This document shows positions 1 through 7,335 of a stretch of 40,061 bases of DNA, piece by piece. Source of the DNA: Methylobacillus sp. (GTDB lineage: Bacteria > Pseudomonadota > Gammaproteobacteria > Burkholderiales > Methylophilaceae); the NCBI GenBank assembly GCA_031277395.1, contig JAITML010000084.1, forward strand, positions 1 to 40,061. The letters run 5' to 3'. Position 1 is the stretch's first letter. Each line of letters starts with the position of its first letter. The position numbers and the translations under genes are program-made. The notes beneath the pieces are model-generated. The model made no database searches, was not told where the DNA came from, and saw nothing but the letters and a program-made list of their open reading frames with translations.

Positions 1-1544
1 ACGCGGCTGCCGCCGTATTCACGAATGTCGGCGATGACGGCGCGCGCAAGCTCGACCGCGTTGGCTTCCGCGAGCATCGCGGGAATCGCGCGCACGGCGA
101 GCGTGTCGGGTGACAATGCGGCAATTTCAAAACCCAGATCGCGCAATACCTCTTGTTGCTCTTCCACGGTCGCAACTTCCAGACGATCTGCGTGAAAACT
201 CACGGCGAGCAACAGTGGCTGCATTGCAACCGCCCGGTTATCGAGCGCGTTTTTGAGACGCTCGTACATGATGCGTTCATGCGCGGCGTGCATATCAACG
301 ACAATCAATCCCTGCTGATTCTGCGCGAGCACATAGACGCCGTGCAATTGGGCGATCGCAAAACCAAGCGGAAATTCCTGCGATTCCGCAGATGCTGCCG
401 ATGCTTCAAATGGCGCAGCGGACGGAGATGAATTGGCGCCGAACAGCGTTTCATAAAAGGCCAGCCCTTCCGCCGCTTTCAAGGGAATCTGCGGCTGATA
501 CGGCGCGCTGTAACTGCGCGGAATTTCCGTGGTTGGCGCGGAAGCCGGAGCCGCCGCATTCGCGGGCGCAGCCAAAACCTTGTGCAATGCGTGAAAAATA
601 AAACGATGCACGGCCTGCCCGTCGCGGAATCGCACTTCAGTTTTGCTCGGATGTACATTGACATCGACCAGCGTCGGGTCGATCTCGAAAAACAGCACAT
701 ACGCAGGGTGACGCTCGTGGTGCAGCACATCCTGATACGCCTGGCGTATCGCGTGCGCGACGAGTTTGTCGCGGATGAAACGTCCGTTGCAATAAAAATA
801 CTGGGCATCGCGCGAGAGTTTGGAATACGCGGGTTTGGCAACCATGCCCCAGAGCCGGATTCCGGCGGCGGATTCATCCAGCGTGAGCGCATGTTCGACA
901 AATTCATCGCCGAGAATTTCGGCGAGACGCTTTTGCGGCTCCCCCGCCATTAATCGCCATTGCACACGGCCATTGTGTTGCAGCATGAAACTTGCATCGG
1001 GGCGCGAGAGCGCGATGCGCCGAAAGGCTTCCTCGCAGTGCGCGTATTCGGTGCCCTCGGTTTTGAGAAATTTGCGGCGCGCGGGTGTGTTGAAATAGAG
1101 ATCGTTCACCTCCACAACCGAGCCTTGATCAAGCGCCGCCGGTTCGGCTGGAATGAGCGACGCGCCCTCGGAAGCGATGCGCCATGCGTGTTTGTGCGCA
1201 GGTGAGCGGCTCGTGATGCTGGTGCGGGAAACCGAGGCTATGCTCGCCAGCGCCTCGCCGCGAAAACCCAGACTGGCGACACGTTCCAGATCATCCAGAC
1301 TTGCAATCTTGCTGGTCGCATGGCGCGTCAACGCGAGCGGCAATTCATCGGGCGAAATGCCGCCGCCGTTATCCGCGACACGCAGTTGCTTGATGCCGCC
1401 TTGTTGCAACGTGACTGTGATATTGTCCGCGCCCGCATCCAAGCTGTTTTCCAGCAATTCCTTGAGCGCGGAGGCCGGGCGCTCGACTACTTCGCCTGCG
1501 GCGATCTGGCTGATGAGGTGGTCGGGAAGGAGTTGGATTTTCAT
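1..1544 (-). CDS. mutL: DNA mismatch repair protein MutL (3' end cut off by window edge)
   Basis: MutL couples MutS mismatch recognition to downstream repair and has an N-terminal GHKL ATPase. The first 514 codons are present; the C-terminal end lies beyond position 1. From the ATG at 1544 the protein begins MKIQLLPDHLISQIAAGE, with ENSLDAGA near residue 32, DNGGGI at 58-63 and GFRGEAL at 93-99, the three ATPase motifs. A Ser/Ala/Pro-rich linker follows, then a C-terminal domain with DMHAAHERIMYE (about 265-300), matching the D-x-H-A-x2-E-x4-E metal site of endonuclease-type MutL, which E. coli MutL lacks. The start lies about 7 bases after the T-tract of the hexulose-phosphate synthase terminator. 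The bases before the ATG are pyrimidine-rich (TTTCCTCC), so no Shine-Dalgarno sequence is visible. Family assignment is very secure. Confidence 0.97.
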   Translation of the reverse strand, partial: MKIQLLPDHLISQIAAGEVVERPASALKELLENSLDAGADNITVTLQQGGIKQLRVADNGGGISPDELPLALTRHATSKIASLDDLERVASLGFRGEALASIASVSRTSITSRSPAHKHAWRIASEGASLIPAEPAALDQGSVVEVNDLYFNTPARRKFLKTEGTEYAHCEEAFRRIALSRPDASFMLQHNGRVQWRLMAGEPQKRLAEILGDEFVEHALTLDESAAGIRLWGMVAKPAYSKLSRDAQYFYCNGRFIRDKLVAHAIRQAYQDVLHHERHPAYVLFFEIDPTLVDVNVHPSKTEVRFRDGQAVHRFIFHALHKVLAAPANAAAPASAPTTEIPRSYSAPYQPQIPLKAAEGLAFYETLFGANSSPSAAPFEASAASAESQEFPLGFAIAQLHGVYVLAQNQQGLIVVDMHAAHERIMYERLKNALDNRAVAMQPLLLAVSFHADRLEVATVEEQQEVLRDLGFEIAALSPDTLAVRAIPAMLAEANAVELARAVIADIREYGGSR

Positions 1545-1550
1545 GGAGGA

Positions 1551-1586
1551 AATCAAAAATGCCGCCACTCCTGCGAATGGCGGCAT
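1551..1586 (-). terminator. Rho-independent terminator after hexulose-6-phosphate synthase
   Basis: Read on the minus strand, an 8-bp perfect stem (ATGCCGCC / GGCGGCAT, 1579-1586 with 1559-1566) with a 12-base loop is followed by TTTTTGATTT. It begins 20 bases after the stop codon of the synthase gene and ends 7 bases before the mutL start codon, so mutL is transcribed either by readthrough or from a promoter inside the upstream gene. Confidence 0.8.
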
Positions 1587-1605
1587 GGTTTATGACAACA
1601 GGCGA

Positions 1606-2301
1606 TCAGGAGAACAGCTTTTTGAGCCAGCAGCAGAACCCGCCGCCGGAGTTGCCGCCACTGGCGGCATCCACCAGCTCGCGGATTTCGCGGGCAGCCA
1701 CATCAGGCGCTTTGGAGCCGGTGATCGCGCCGCCGACGACGACGATGTCGGGGCCGGCTTTGACAACTTGCTGCACGGTGGCTTGCTTGATGCCGCCGGC
1801 TACGGAGATTTTCACGCTCAAGCCGAGCGCCACGAGAGCGCCCAGATCGGCGAACGGGGTTTGACCGGCCAACTGCTGGTCAATGCCGGTATGGATGCCG
1901 ATAATGTGCGCGCCAACCTTGACGGCCTCCTGCGCGCGGACGGCTTTGTCGGTCACATTGATAAGATCAACCTGGGCTTGCTTGCCGTAGGCATTGGCCA
2001 CATCGACCACGCCCTTGATGGTGCCGATGTCGGCGGTGCCGAGCACGGTGGTGATATCCGCGCCTGCCTTGAAAAACGGCTCGGCCTCATAGTAACCGGC
2101 ATCCATGGTTTTGAGGTCGGCGAAAATCAGCTTGTCTGGATGTTGCGCGCGTATCGCTTTGACGATGGCGATGCCATTCACCTTGAGGCAGGGCGTGCCT
2201 ATTTCGATAATATCGACATAGGGCGCAGCTTGGCGAGCAAGTGCAAGCGTCTGCTCGTAATCCAAAGAATCGAGTGCTACTTGTACTAAGGGTTTGGCCA
2301 C
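1606..2301 (-). CDS. 3-hexulose-6-phosphate synthase
   Basis: Condenses formaldehyde with D-ribulose 5-phosphate to D-arabino-3-hexulose 6-phosphate, the entry step of the ribulose monophosphate pathway (assimilation or detoxification, cytoplasm). I chose the GTG at 2301 because GGAGGAGA lies 5 bases upstream; it gives 231 residues. Visible family signatures are QVALDSLD (D11), DIIEIGTP (E33), ADLKTMDAG (D62, K64, D67, metal/phosphate site) and GIHTGID (H137). The family is usually about 210 residues; here the last 20 or so form an unusual tail, Gly/Ser-rich and ending GFCCWLKKLFS. The 6-phospho-3-hexuloisomerase that normally acts next is not adjacent or elsewhere in the window. The related 3-keto-gulonate-6-phosphate decarboxylase is the alternative, but the DLKTMDAG and HTGID signatures favour the synthase. 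Confidence 0.93.
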   Translation of the reverse strand: MAKPLVQVALDSLDYEQTLALARQAAPYVDIIEIGTPCLKVNGIAIVKAIRAQHPDKLIFADLKTMDAGYYEAEPFFKAGADITTVLGTADIGTIKGVVDVANAYGKQAQVDLINVTDKAVRAQEAVKVGAHIIGIHTGIDQQLAGQTPFADLGALVALGLSVKISVAGGIKQATVQQVVKAGPDIVVVGGAITGSKAPDVAAREIRELVDAASGGNSGGGFCCWLKKLFS

Positions 2302-2370
2302 GGTTATCTCCTCCAAATAAATAACTTGTTAAAGTATCGCCTCGCGGGCAATACATTTCGTTGCGTCCCA

Positions 2371-2401
2371 ATAATACAATTTTTTCGGGGAATTTAGTCA
2401 A
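2371..2401 (-). promoter_or_regulatory. Candidate sigma-70 promoter of hexulose-6-phosphate synthase
   Basis: On the minus strand TTGACT (2396-2401) and TATTAT (2371-2376) are separated by 19 bases, in a very AT-rich stretch, leaving a leader of roughly 60 bases before the GTG. The -35 box is good (5/6); the spacer is longer than ideal, so this is a plausible but unproven call. Confidence 0.4.
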
Positions 2402-2535
2402 TAAATTTTATTATTTAATATCAATTGGTTAAATTGGTTTTTAAATCCCGGAATCGCGCTCCGCGCACCACCGGATCAAGTTGAAGCGTTTGATTTTGCA
2501 CTAAAGTGCGGCGCACCCGATGAGATGCACACACA

Positions 2536-3429
2536 CTATCTTGCGGTTTGCTGCCGGTAGCGCGATGGCGTCATGCCCGTCACCTTGCGGAAACAGCGCG
2601 AAAAATGCGCCTGATCGGCAAAGCCGCACAGCAGGGCAACATCCACAATGGGCAGATTGGAGATGGACAACAGATTTTGCGCGCGGCGAATGCGGGCATG
2701 GATGATGTATTGATGCGGCGGTTCCTTGAACGATGTTTTGAAACGCTGGATGAACAAGGTGCGGCTCAAACCCGCGACACTGGCGAGATCGCTCAACGCG
2801 ATGTCGGAAGCAAGATGCTCATGGATATAGCCTATCACCCGGCGTATCTGCTGCGCGGTCAGGCTCCAGTTGCGATTTTCCAGATCCTCGCGCCGCGACG
2901 AGGAAAGATGCTTGATGAACACATCGGCGGCGAGCGCGCGCGCGAGATATTCGGTCTTGAGCGCGGAATGCTCGGCAGGCTCAAACAGCGCGCGTTGCAA
3001 CATGTGAAAAATATCCGTCATGCCGGAGTTTTCGATATTCAGTTTCGACGCGATTTCAAGATCATCGGCATCGTGACCGAACAGTTCCCCCAGCACATCC
3101 GACAACAGTTCCCGTTTAAGGCAGACGTGAAGAAGGCGGGCATTGTTTTTTCTGACGGTGCCCAGAATCGCGTGGGGGGAATTGATGCAAATCTGGTTGG
3201 GGCGCAGGTTCAAATGATGCACTTTGCGGCCGATCAGGAGATCCATTTCCAGCGGATCAATCGCCATGGACAGCCAGAGATCGTTCCCGCCTCCATGCGC
3301 CAACTCCCGGTCATAGGGTTCGGCGCCTATGATGCTGACATTCAGATTCGCCCAGCCAAATTCGTCGCTGGTCTTTAGAACTTTTATGTTCGGATGATTG
3401 ATATTGATCGGTGTTTCGCTCAACAGCAT
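2536..3429 (-). CDS. AraC-family transcriptional regulator
   Basis: Protein of 297 residues with a ligand/dimerisation region in the first 190 and an AraC/XylS double helix-turn-helix in the last 100. Its first HTH lies around IALSDLASVAGLSRTLFIQR, and the second carries the family signature VALLCGFADQAHFSRCFRK followed by TGMTPSRYRQ. I chose the ATG at 3429 because AGGAGG lies 9 bases before it; the frame stays open for 17 more codons upstream but without a better start. The N-terminal region resembles AraC regulators of the AraC_binding_2 type, though I cannot name the effector. It is transcribed towards the hexulose-phosphate synthase and away from the aldehyde dehydrogenase, with a 0.7-kb AT-rich region on its 5' side. 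Control of one or both aldehyde genes is therefore likely but inferred. Confidence 0.93.
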   Translation of the reverse strand: MLLSETPININHPNIKVLKTSDEFGWANLNVSIIGAEPYDRELAHGGGNDLWLSMAIDPLEMDLLIGRKVHHLNLRPNQICINSPHAILGTVRKNNARLLHVCLKRELLSDVLGELFGHDADDLEIASKLNIENSGMTDIFHMLQRALFEPAEHSALKTEYLARALAADVFIKHLSSSRREDLENRNWSLTAQQIRRVIGYIHEHLASDIALSDLASVAGLSRTLFIQRFKTSFKEPPHQYIIHARIRRAQNLLSISNLPIVDVALLCGFADQAHFSRCFRKVTGMTPSRYRQQTAR

Positions 3430-4074
3430 TGCCGTCTTCCTCCTGTCTGCTTCAAGGAAAGTGACCAGCTTCCGTACCACCGAAATTTAAGCGCGGATTT
3501 TGGCGGGCATTCTCGCCATGAGGGCTTTATCACATTCGACATACGCAGCCTTGACTGTTCCTGAAAGTCTGAAAAAACGAACCAGTTGAGCTGTAGTAAT
3601 CAAAATCCTAATTGAAGTAAACAAGGCGATCGCTACAGCCGGTTCAGAATAGGCTCCAAGACTATCGTAGTGCCAATCTGGCGGATTGTATGGTCGGATG
3701 GATAATTGAAAAAAAGAACGGCTATTCCAAAAAATCAAATAGCCTCAACAGCCCGCAACACATGAAGGAACAGGCTGCTTAAAGATCACAAATATGGATT
3801 TTTATCATCGTTCATAAATGGTAAAAATATTATATATGCGCTATTTTTTGATAACAATTATCCGAATTAACAAATTTATGTATTTAAATACATGGGCAGA
3901 ATTTACTTAACTCATTAAATATTATTATTATTTGGTGTGAAATTTTATTTTCATAAAATCTGGGTACTTGAATTAACGACTACGGCTGTCTTCATATATC
4001 CAGGACGCAAGGCAATGAAACCAATGGCGCGGATTCACACGCATCCGCGACATAGACAAGTGCGAAAACCAGCC
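3430..4074. other. Long AT-rich intergenic region between araC-type regulator and aldehyde dehydrogenase
   Basis: About 640 bases without a convincing gene, much more AT-rich than the flanks, especially 3770-4010. It contains a perfect 16-bp palindrome ATGTATTTAAATACAT at 3878-3893 and further A/T tracts (such as GAAATTTTATTTTC near 3940). An 83-codon minus-strand frame at 3487-3738 has only a TTG start and no recognisable family, so I do not call it. Position between divergent genes suggests a regulatory region. Confidence 0.5.
3878..3893. repeat. Perfect 16-bp palindrome (possible operator)
   Basis: ATGTATTTAAATACAT is identical to its reverse complement and lies about 180 bases upstream of the aldehyde dehydrogenase -35 box, between the divergent regulator and dehydrogenase genes. 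The composition is AT-rich, so chance is possible; a binding role is inferred. Confidence 0.35.
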
Positions 4075-4102
4075 TTGGCACGGTTATTACCCATTCTATA
4101 AT
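4075..4102 (+). promoter_or_regulatory. Sigma-70 promoter of aldehyde dehydrogenase
   Basis: TTGGCA (4075-4080) and a consensus TATAAT (4097-4102) are separated by 16 bases, about 57 bases upstream of the ATG. The same stretch contains TTGGCACG-N4-TTAC, which resembles a sigma-54 -24/-12 site but lacks the essential GC at -12. The sigma-70 reading is better supported. Confidence 0.6.
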
Positions 4103-4158
4103 CTGTCAATACAGGCTAAACTTTAATTTGCTCGCACAACCTCACTTAGGAGAATTTC

Positions 4159-5679
4159 ATGATCTACGCGTTTCCCGGTCAGTCTGGCGCCAAAGTCCAG
4201 TACAAAGCAAAATACGACAACTTCATAGGCGGCAAATGGGTACCTCCGGTTGAGGGACAATACTTTGATGTGCCGACTCCGATAACCGGCAAGATTTACA
4301 CCAAGGCCGCGCGTTCCGGCGCCGCCGATGTGGAGCTGGCGCTGGATGCCGCGCACGCCGCTGCCGACAAATGGGGCAAGACTTCGGTGCAGGATCGCTC
4401 CAATATCCTGCTCAAGATCGCCGACCGCATCGAGCAGAATCTGGAAATGATCGCCTATGCGGAAACCGTGGATAACGGCAAGCCTATCCGCGAAACCCTG
4501 AATGCCGATGTACCGCTCGCAGTCGATCACTTCCGTTACTTTGCCGGTTGCATCCGCGCGCAGGAAGGCTCGCTCAGCGAGATCGACGAGAACACCGTTG
4601 CCTATCATTTCCACGAGCCGCTGGGTGTGGTGGGTCAGATCATCCCGTGGAACTTCCCGCTGCTCATGGCCGCATGGAAGCTCGCTCCCGCGCTCGCCGC
4701 AGGCAACTGCGTGATATTGAAACCGGCGGAATCTACTCCGATCAGCATACTCATCATGACCGAACTCATCGCCGATCTGCTGCCGCCGGGCGTGCTCAAT
4801 ATTGTCAACGGCTATGGCCGCGATGTCGGCGTGCCGCTCAGCAACAGCAAGCGCATCGCCAAGATTGCCTTCACTGGCTCCACCGCAACCGGCCGCCTCA
4901 TCGCGCAAGCCGCTGCGAATCTGCTAATTCCCGCCACGCTGGAACTGGGCGGCAAATCACCCAACATCTTCTTTGAAGACGTCATGGCGGCGGACGATGA
5001 TTTCCTCGACAAATCCATCGAAGGTTTGGTGCTGTTCGCCTTCAATCAGGGCGAAGTCTGCACCTGCCCGTCGCGCGCGCTTATCCAGGAATCGATCTAC
5101 GACAAATTCATTGAGCGCGTGCTCCCGCGTGTCAAGGCGATCAAGCAGGGCAACCCGCTCGACACCGAAACCATGATAGGCGCGCAAGCCTCCACGCTGC
5201 AGATGGAAAAAATCCAGTCCTATCTGCAACTGGGCAAGGAAGAAGGCGCGACTGTATTGGCCGGCGGCACCAAAGCCGATCTGGGTGGTGACCTCAAGGA
5301 GGGTTATTACATCAACCCGACCCTGTTCAAGGGTCACAACAAAATGCGCATTTTCCAGGAAGAAATTTTCGGCCCGGTGCTCGCCGTGACTACTTTCAAG
5401 GATGAGGCCGAGGCGCTCGCCATCGCCAACGACACACCGTATGGTCTCGGCGCAGGCGTGTGGAGCCGCAACGGCAGCCGCGCCTACCGCATGGGTCGCG
5501 GTATCAAGGCCGGTCGCGTCTGGACCAACTGCTACCACGCCTATCCGGCTCACGCCGCATTCGGTGGTTACAAGGAATCCGGCATCGGCCGCGAAACGCA
5601 CAAGATAATGCTCGACCATTACCAGCAAACCAAGAATCTGCTGGTAAGCTACAACCCCAAGAAACTGGGCTTTTTCTAA
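4159..5679 (+). CDS. NAD-dependent aldehyde dehydrogenase (ExaC/AcoD-type acetaldehyde dehydrogenase)
   Basis: Oxidises an aldehyde to the acid with NAD(P)+, in the cytoplasm. The 506 residues match the usual length of the ExaC/AcoD/AldB acetaldehyde dehydrogenase group. Seen in the sequence are IIPWNFP (oxyanion Asn165), the cofactor loop FTGST (238-242), LELGGKSPN (general base Glu262) and [12 protein letters not shown] (nucleophile Cys301), plus EEIFGPV and the C-terminal [12 protein letters not shown]. The start ATG follows TAGGAGAATTTC, a strong ribosome site, and a good sigma-70 promoter lies upstream. A DUF779 gene follows 82 bases later, the common partner of this ALDH group. The substrate could be acetaldehyde or another short aldehyde; formaldehyde is not excluded, given the hexulose-phosphate synthase nearby. 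Confidence 0.95.
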   Translation: MIYAFPGQSGAKVQYKAKYDNFIGGKWVPPVEGQYFDVPTPITGKIYTKAARSGAADVELALDAAHAAADKWGKTSVQDRSNILLKIADRIEQNLEMIAYAETVDNGKPIRETLNADVPLAVDHFRYFAGCIRAQEGSLSEIDENTVAYHFHEPLGVVGQIIPWNFPLLMAAWKLAPALAAGNCVILKPAESTPISILIMTELIADLLPPGVLNIVNGYGRDVGVPLSNSKRIAKIAFTGSTATGRLIAQAAANLLIPATLELGGKSPNIFFEDVMAADDDFLDKSIEGLVLFAFNQGEVCTCPSRALIQESIYDKFIERVLPRVKAIKQGNPLDTETMIGAQASTLQMEKIQSYLQLGKEEGATVLAGGTKADLGGDLKEGYYINPTLFKGHNKMRIFQEEIFGPVLAVTTFKDEAEALAIANDTPYGLGAGVWSRNGSRAYRMGRGIKAGRVWTNCYHAYPAHAAFGGYKESGIGRETHKIMLDHYQQTKNLLVSYNPKKLGFF

Positions 5680-5701
5680 CCAGTCTCTGAAAAATCCGTA
5701 C

Positions 5702-5732
5702 CACCTCTCTCCTGCCATGCGGGAGAGAGGTG
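5702..5732. repeat. CTCTCTCC/GGAGAGAG hairpin repeat
   Basis: CACCTCTCTCC (5702-5712) and GGAGAGAGGTG (5722-5732) form an 11-bp perfect stem with a 9-base loop between the aldehyde dehydrogenase and DUF779 genes. There is no T-tract, so it is not a standard terminator; it may stabilise or process the transcript. It resembles the hairpins at 35546, 36912 and 36991. Confidence 0.6.
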
Positions 5733-5761
5733 AGGTGACGGAAGATACGAGGAGAATCATC

Positions 5762-6127
5762 ATGGCTGACCGCGTCTCGGCAACACCTGCCGCGCTGAAA
5801 TTGATAGACACGCTGACCGAGTTGCACGGGCCGGTAATGTTTTTTCAATCCGGCGGCTGCTGCGAAAACAGCGTGCCTTTGTGCTACCCGCAAGGCGAAT
5901 TCAAAATCAGTCCGAATGATATCTATCTGGGTGAGATCGGCGGCGCGCCGTATTACATGAGCCACCGTGAATTTGAATACACGCAGAACACGCATCTGAT
6001 CGTGGACGTAGTGCAAAGCCGCGGCGGAACATTCGCGCTGGATGGCCCGGACGGCACTTCATTCATCGCGCGTTCGCGCCTGTTCACCGACGAGGAATTG
6101 GCGGAACTCGCCTCTGCGAAGGCTTAG
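5762..6127 (+). CDS. DUF779 domain protein
   Basis: Small 121-residue cytoplasmic protein of the DUF779 family, whose molecular function is not established. The ATG at 5762 is preceded by AGGAGAATCATC; an earlier in-frame start at 5717 would run through the hairpin repeat and is not used. The Cys cluster SGGCCENSVPLC (C33, C34, C41) is characteristic and could bind metal or act in redox chemistry. It lies just downstream of the aldehyde dehydrogenase on the same strand, an arrangement common for this family, so a role supporting that enzyme is likely but unproven. The gene converges on the efflux genes that end at 6157. Confidence 0.88.
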   Translation: MADRVSATPAALKLIDTLTELHGPVMFFQSGGCCENSVPLCYPQGEFKISPNDIYLGEIGGAPYYMSHREFEYTQNTHLIVDVVQSRGGTFALDGPDGTSFIARSRLFTDEELAELASAKA

Positions 6128-6156
6128 CGCTACGCATTTCAAAAGGGAAATAAACC

Positions 6157-7335
6157 CTACTTCCTGTTTTCCGGCTGTGTGGATTTTCCGCCGTCAGCCA
6201 CATGCACAAGCTGCCCTTCGATAACGCCGTCAGGCGGATTCTCAACCACGTTATCCGCAGCGGTCAATCCGGCGCTGACTTCCACCGTTTTCCCCATGTC
6301 GCGCGCGAGCGTGACCGGCTTGAGATGTACCTTGTCGTTTGCATCCACAGTCGCCACCCGCAAACCGGATTTGTCGAAAATCAGCGCGCTGGAAGGAATG
6401 CTGAGCGTGACCACCGCGCTTGGCAGATTGAAGCTCACATTGGCATAACCGCCGGGCAGCAACTGGTGATCGCTGTTATCCACGAAAAGCTGCACGCGCA
6501 TCGCGTCCGATTCGGCATTCACCGCCTTGGCCGTGGATTCCACCGTGGCTGTGTAAATCTTGTCCGGATGTTCCGGCACGGTGATGCTTGCCGTGGTGCC
6601 GGATTTGATGCTGCCGACATAATTCTGCGGCACATTGACGAACAGGCGCAGCTTGCGCATGTCGGACACCTCGAACAATGCCGGGCCTCCGTTGCTGCCT
6701 TCGCTGATAAGCGCGCCGACATCGGTATTGCGCGCGGTGATCGTACCGTCGAACGGCGATACGATACGCGCGAAACCGCGCATGGCAAGCAGCCGGTTCA
6801 GATTGGCTTGCGCCGCGTTGGTCATCGCATGGCGGGCGTCGTACTCGCCTTTTTTCTCATCCACTTCCTGCGGCGAAACCGCGCCCGAACCAAGCAGCGC
6901 GCTCCAGCGTTCCGAGGTCGTCCTCGCAAGCGTTTCATTGGCCTTGGCGGTTGCGAGGTCGGCCTGGGCTTGCAGCAATTGCTGATCCAGATCCGGCGTT
7001 TCGATCTCGGCCAGCATTTGTCCCGCGCGCACTTCCGTGCCGATATCAACATACCACTTTTTGAGATAACCGCTGATGCGCGCGTAAATCGGCGCTTTGG
7101 AATAGGCTTCAAAACGCGCGGGCAGTGCGATGCTGGAAGCCTCGCCGCTGGAAGCAGGTGTGACCACGCTGACATTGGGCAACGCTTGCGCTTCCGTCCA
7201 CGCTTCCAGTTTTTTGTCGTTTTGGGCGCGCGCCACAATACCGGTCACCACGACCACAGCCGCCACCGCGAGGGCAATAATCCCGCCTATGCGCAAGACG
7301 CGGCGGGCTTGGTTTTGCGAACGATCAGTGGACAT
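6157..7335 (-). CDS. RND efflux periplasmic adaptor (membrane fusion protein, HlyD/AcrA type)
   Basis: Periplasmic adaptor joining the inner-membrane RND pump to an outer-membrane channel. The 392 residues begin MSTDRSQNQARR with one N-terminal membrane anchor (about 15-37). Then come a split lipoyl/barrel-sandwich region (ARISGYLKKWYVDIGTEVRAG near 85-105, partner half IVSPFDGTITARN near 205), a short alpha-helical hairpin between them, and a beta-barrel domain. The ATG at 7335 has GGAG 8 bases upstream and overlaps the last 11 bases of the pump gene, so the two are translationally coupled. Having the adaptor downstream of the pump is less common than the reverse. No outer-membrane factor is encoded here, so TolC-like protein from elsewhere must be used. 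Substrate unknown. Confidence 0.93.
   Translation of the reverse strand: MSTDRSQNQARRVLRIGGIIALAVAAVVVVTGIVARAQNDKKLEAWTEAQALPNVSVVTPASSGEASSIALPARFEAYSKAPIYARISGYLKKWYVDIGTEVRAGQMLAEIETPDLDQQLLQAQADLATAKANETLARTTSERWSALLGSGAVSPQEVDEKKGEYDARHAMTNAAQANLNRLLAMRGFARIVSPFDGTITARNTDVGALISEGSNGGPALFEVSDMRKLRLFVNVPQNYVGSIKSGTTASITVPEHPDKIYTATVESTAKAVNAESDAMRVQLFVDNSDHQLLPGGYANVSFNLPSAVVTLSIPSSALIFDKSGLRVATVDANDKVHLKPVTLARDMGKTVEVSAGLTAADNVVENPPDGVIEGQLVHVADGGKSTQPENRK

Noticed and set aside
1153-2289. Open frame of 378 codons on the plus strand
   Set aside because: Runs antisense across mutL and the hexulose-phosphate synthase and through the terminator between them; both minus-strand genes are clearly real.
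3487-3738. 83-codon minus-strand frame upstream of the AraC regulator
   Set aside because: Only a TTG start, no ribosome site, no recognised family and a composition like the surrounding intergenic DNA. It could still be a small unknown gene, but there is no positive support.
4073-4091. Sigma-54 promoter before the aldehyde dehydrogenase
   Set aside because: TTGGCACG is a perfect -24 box but the -12 box is TTAC rather than TTGC; a consensus TATAAT at a proper distance supports sigma-70 instead.
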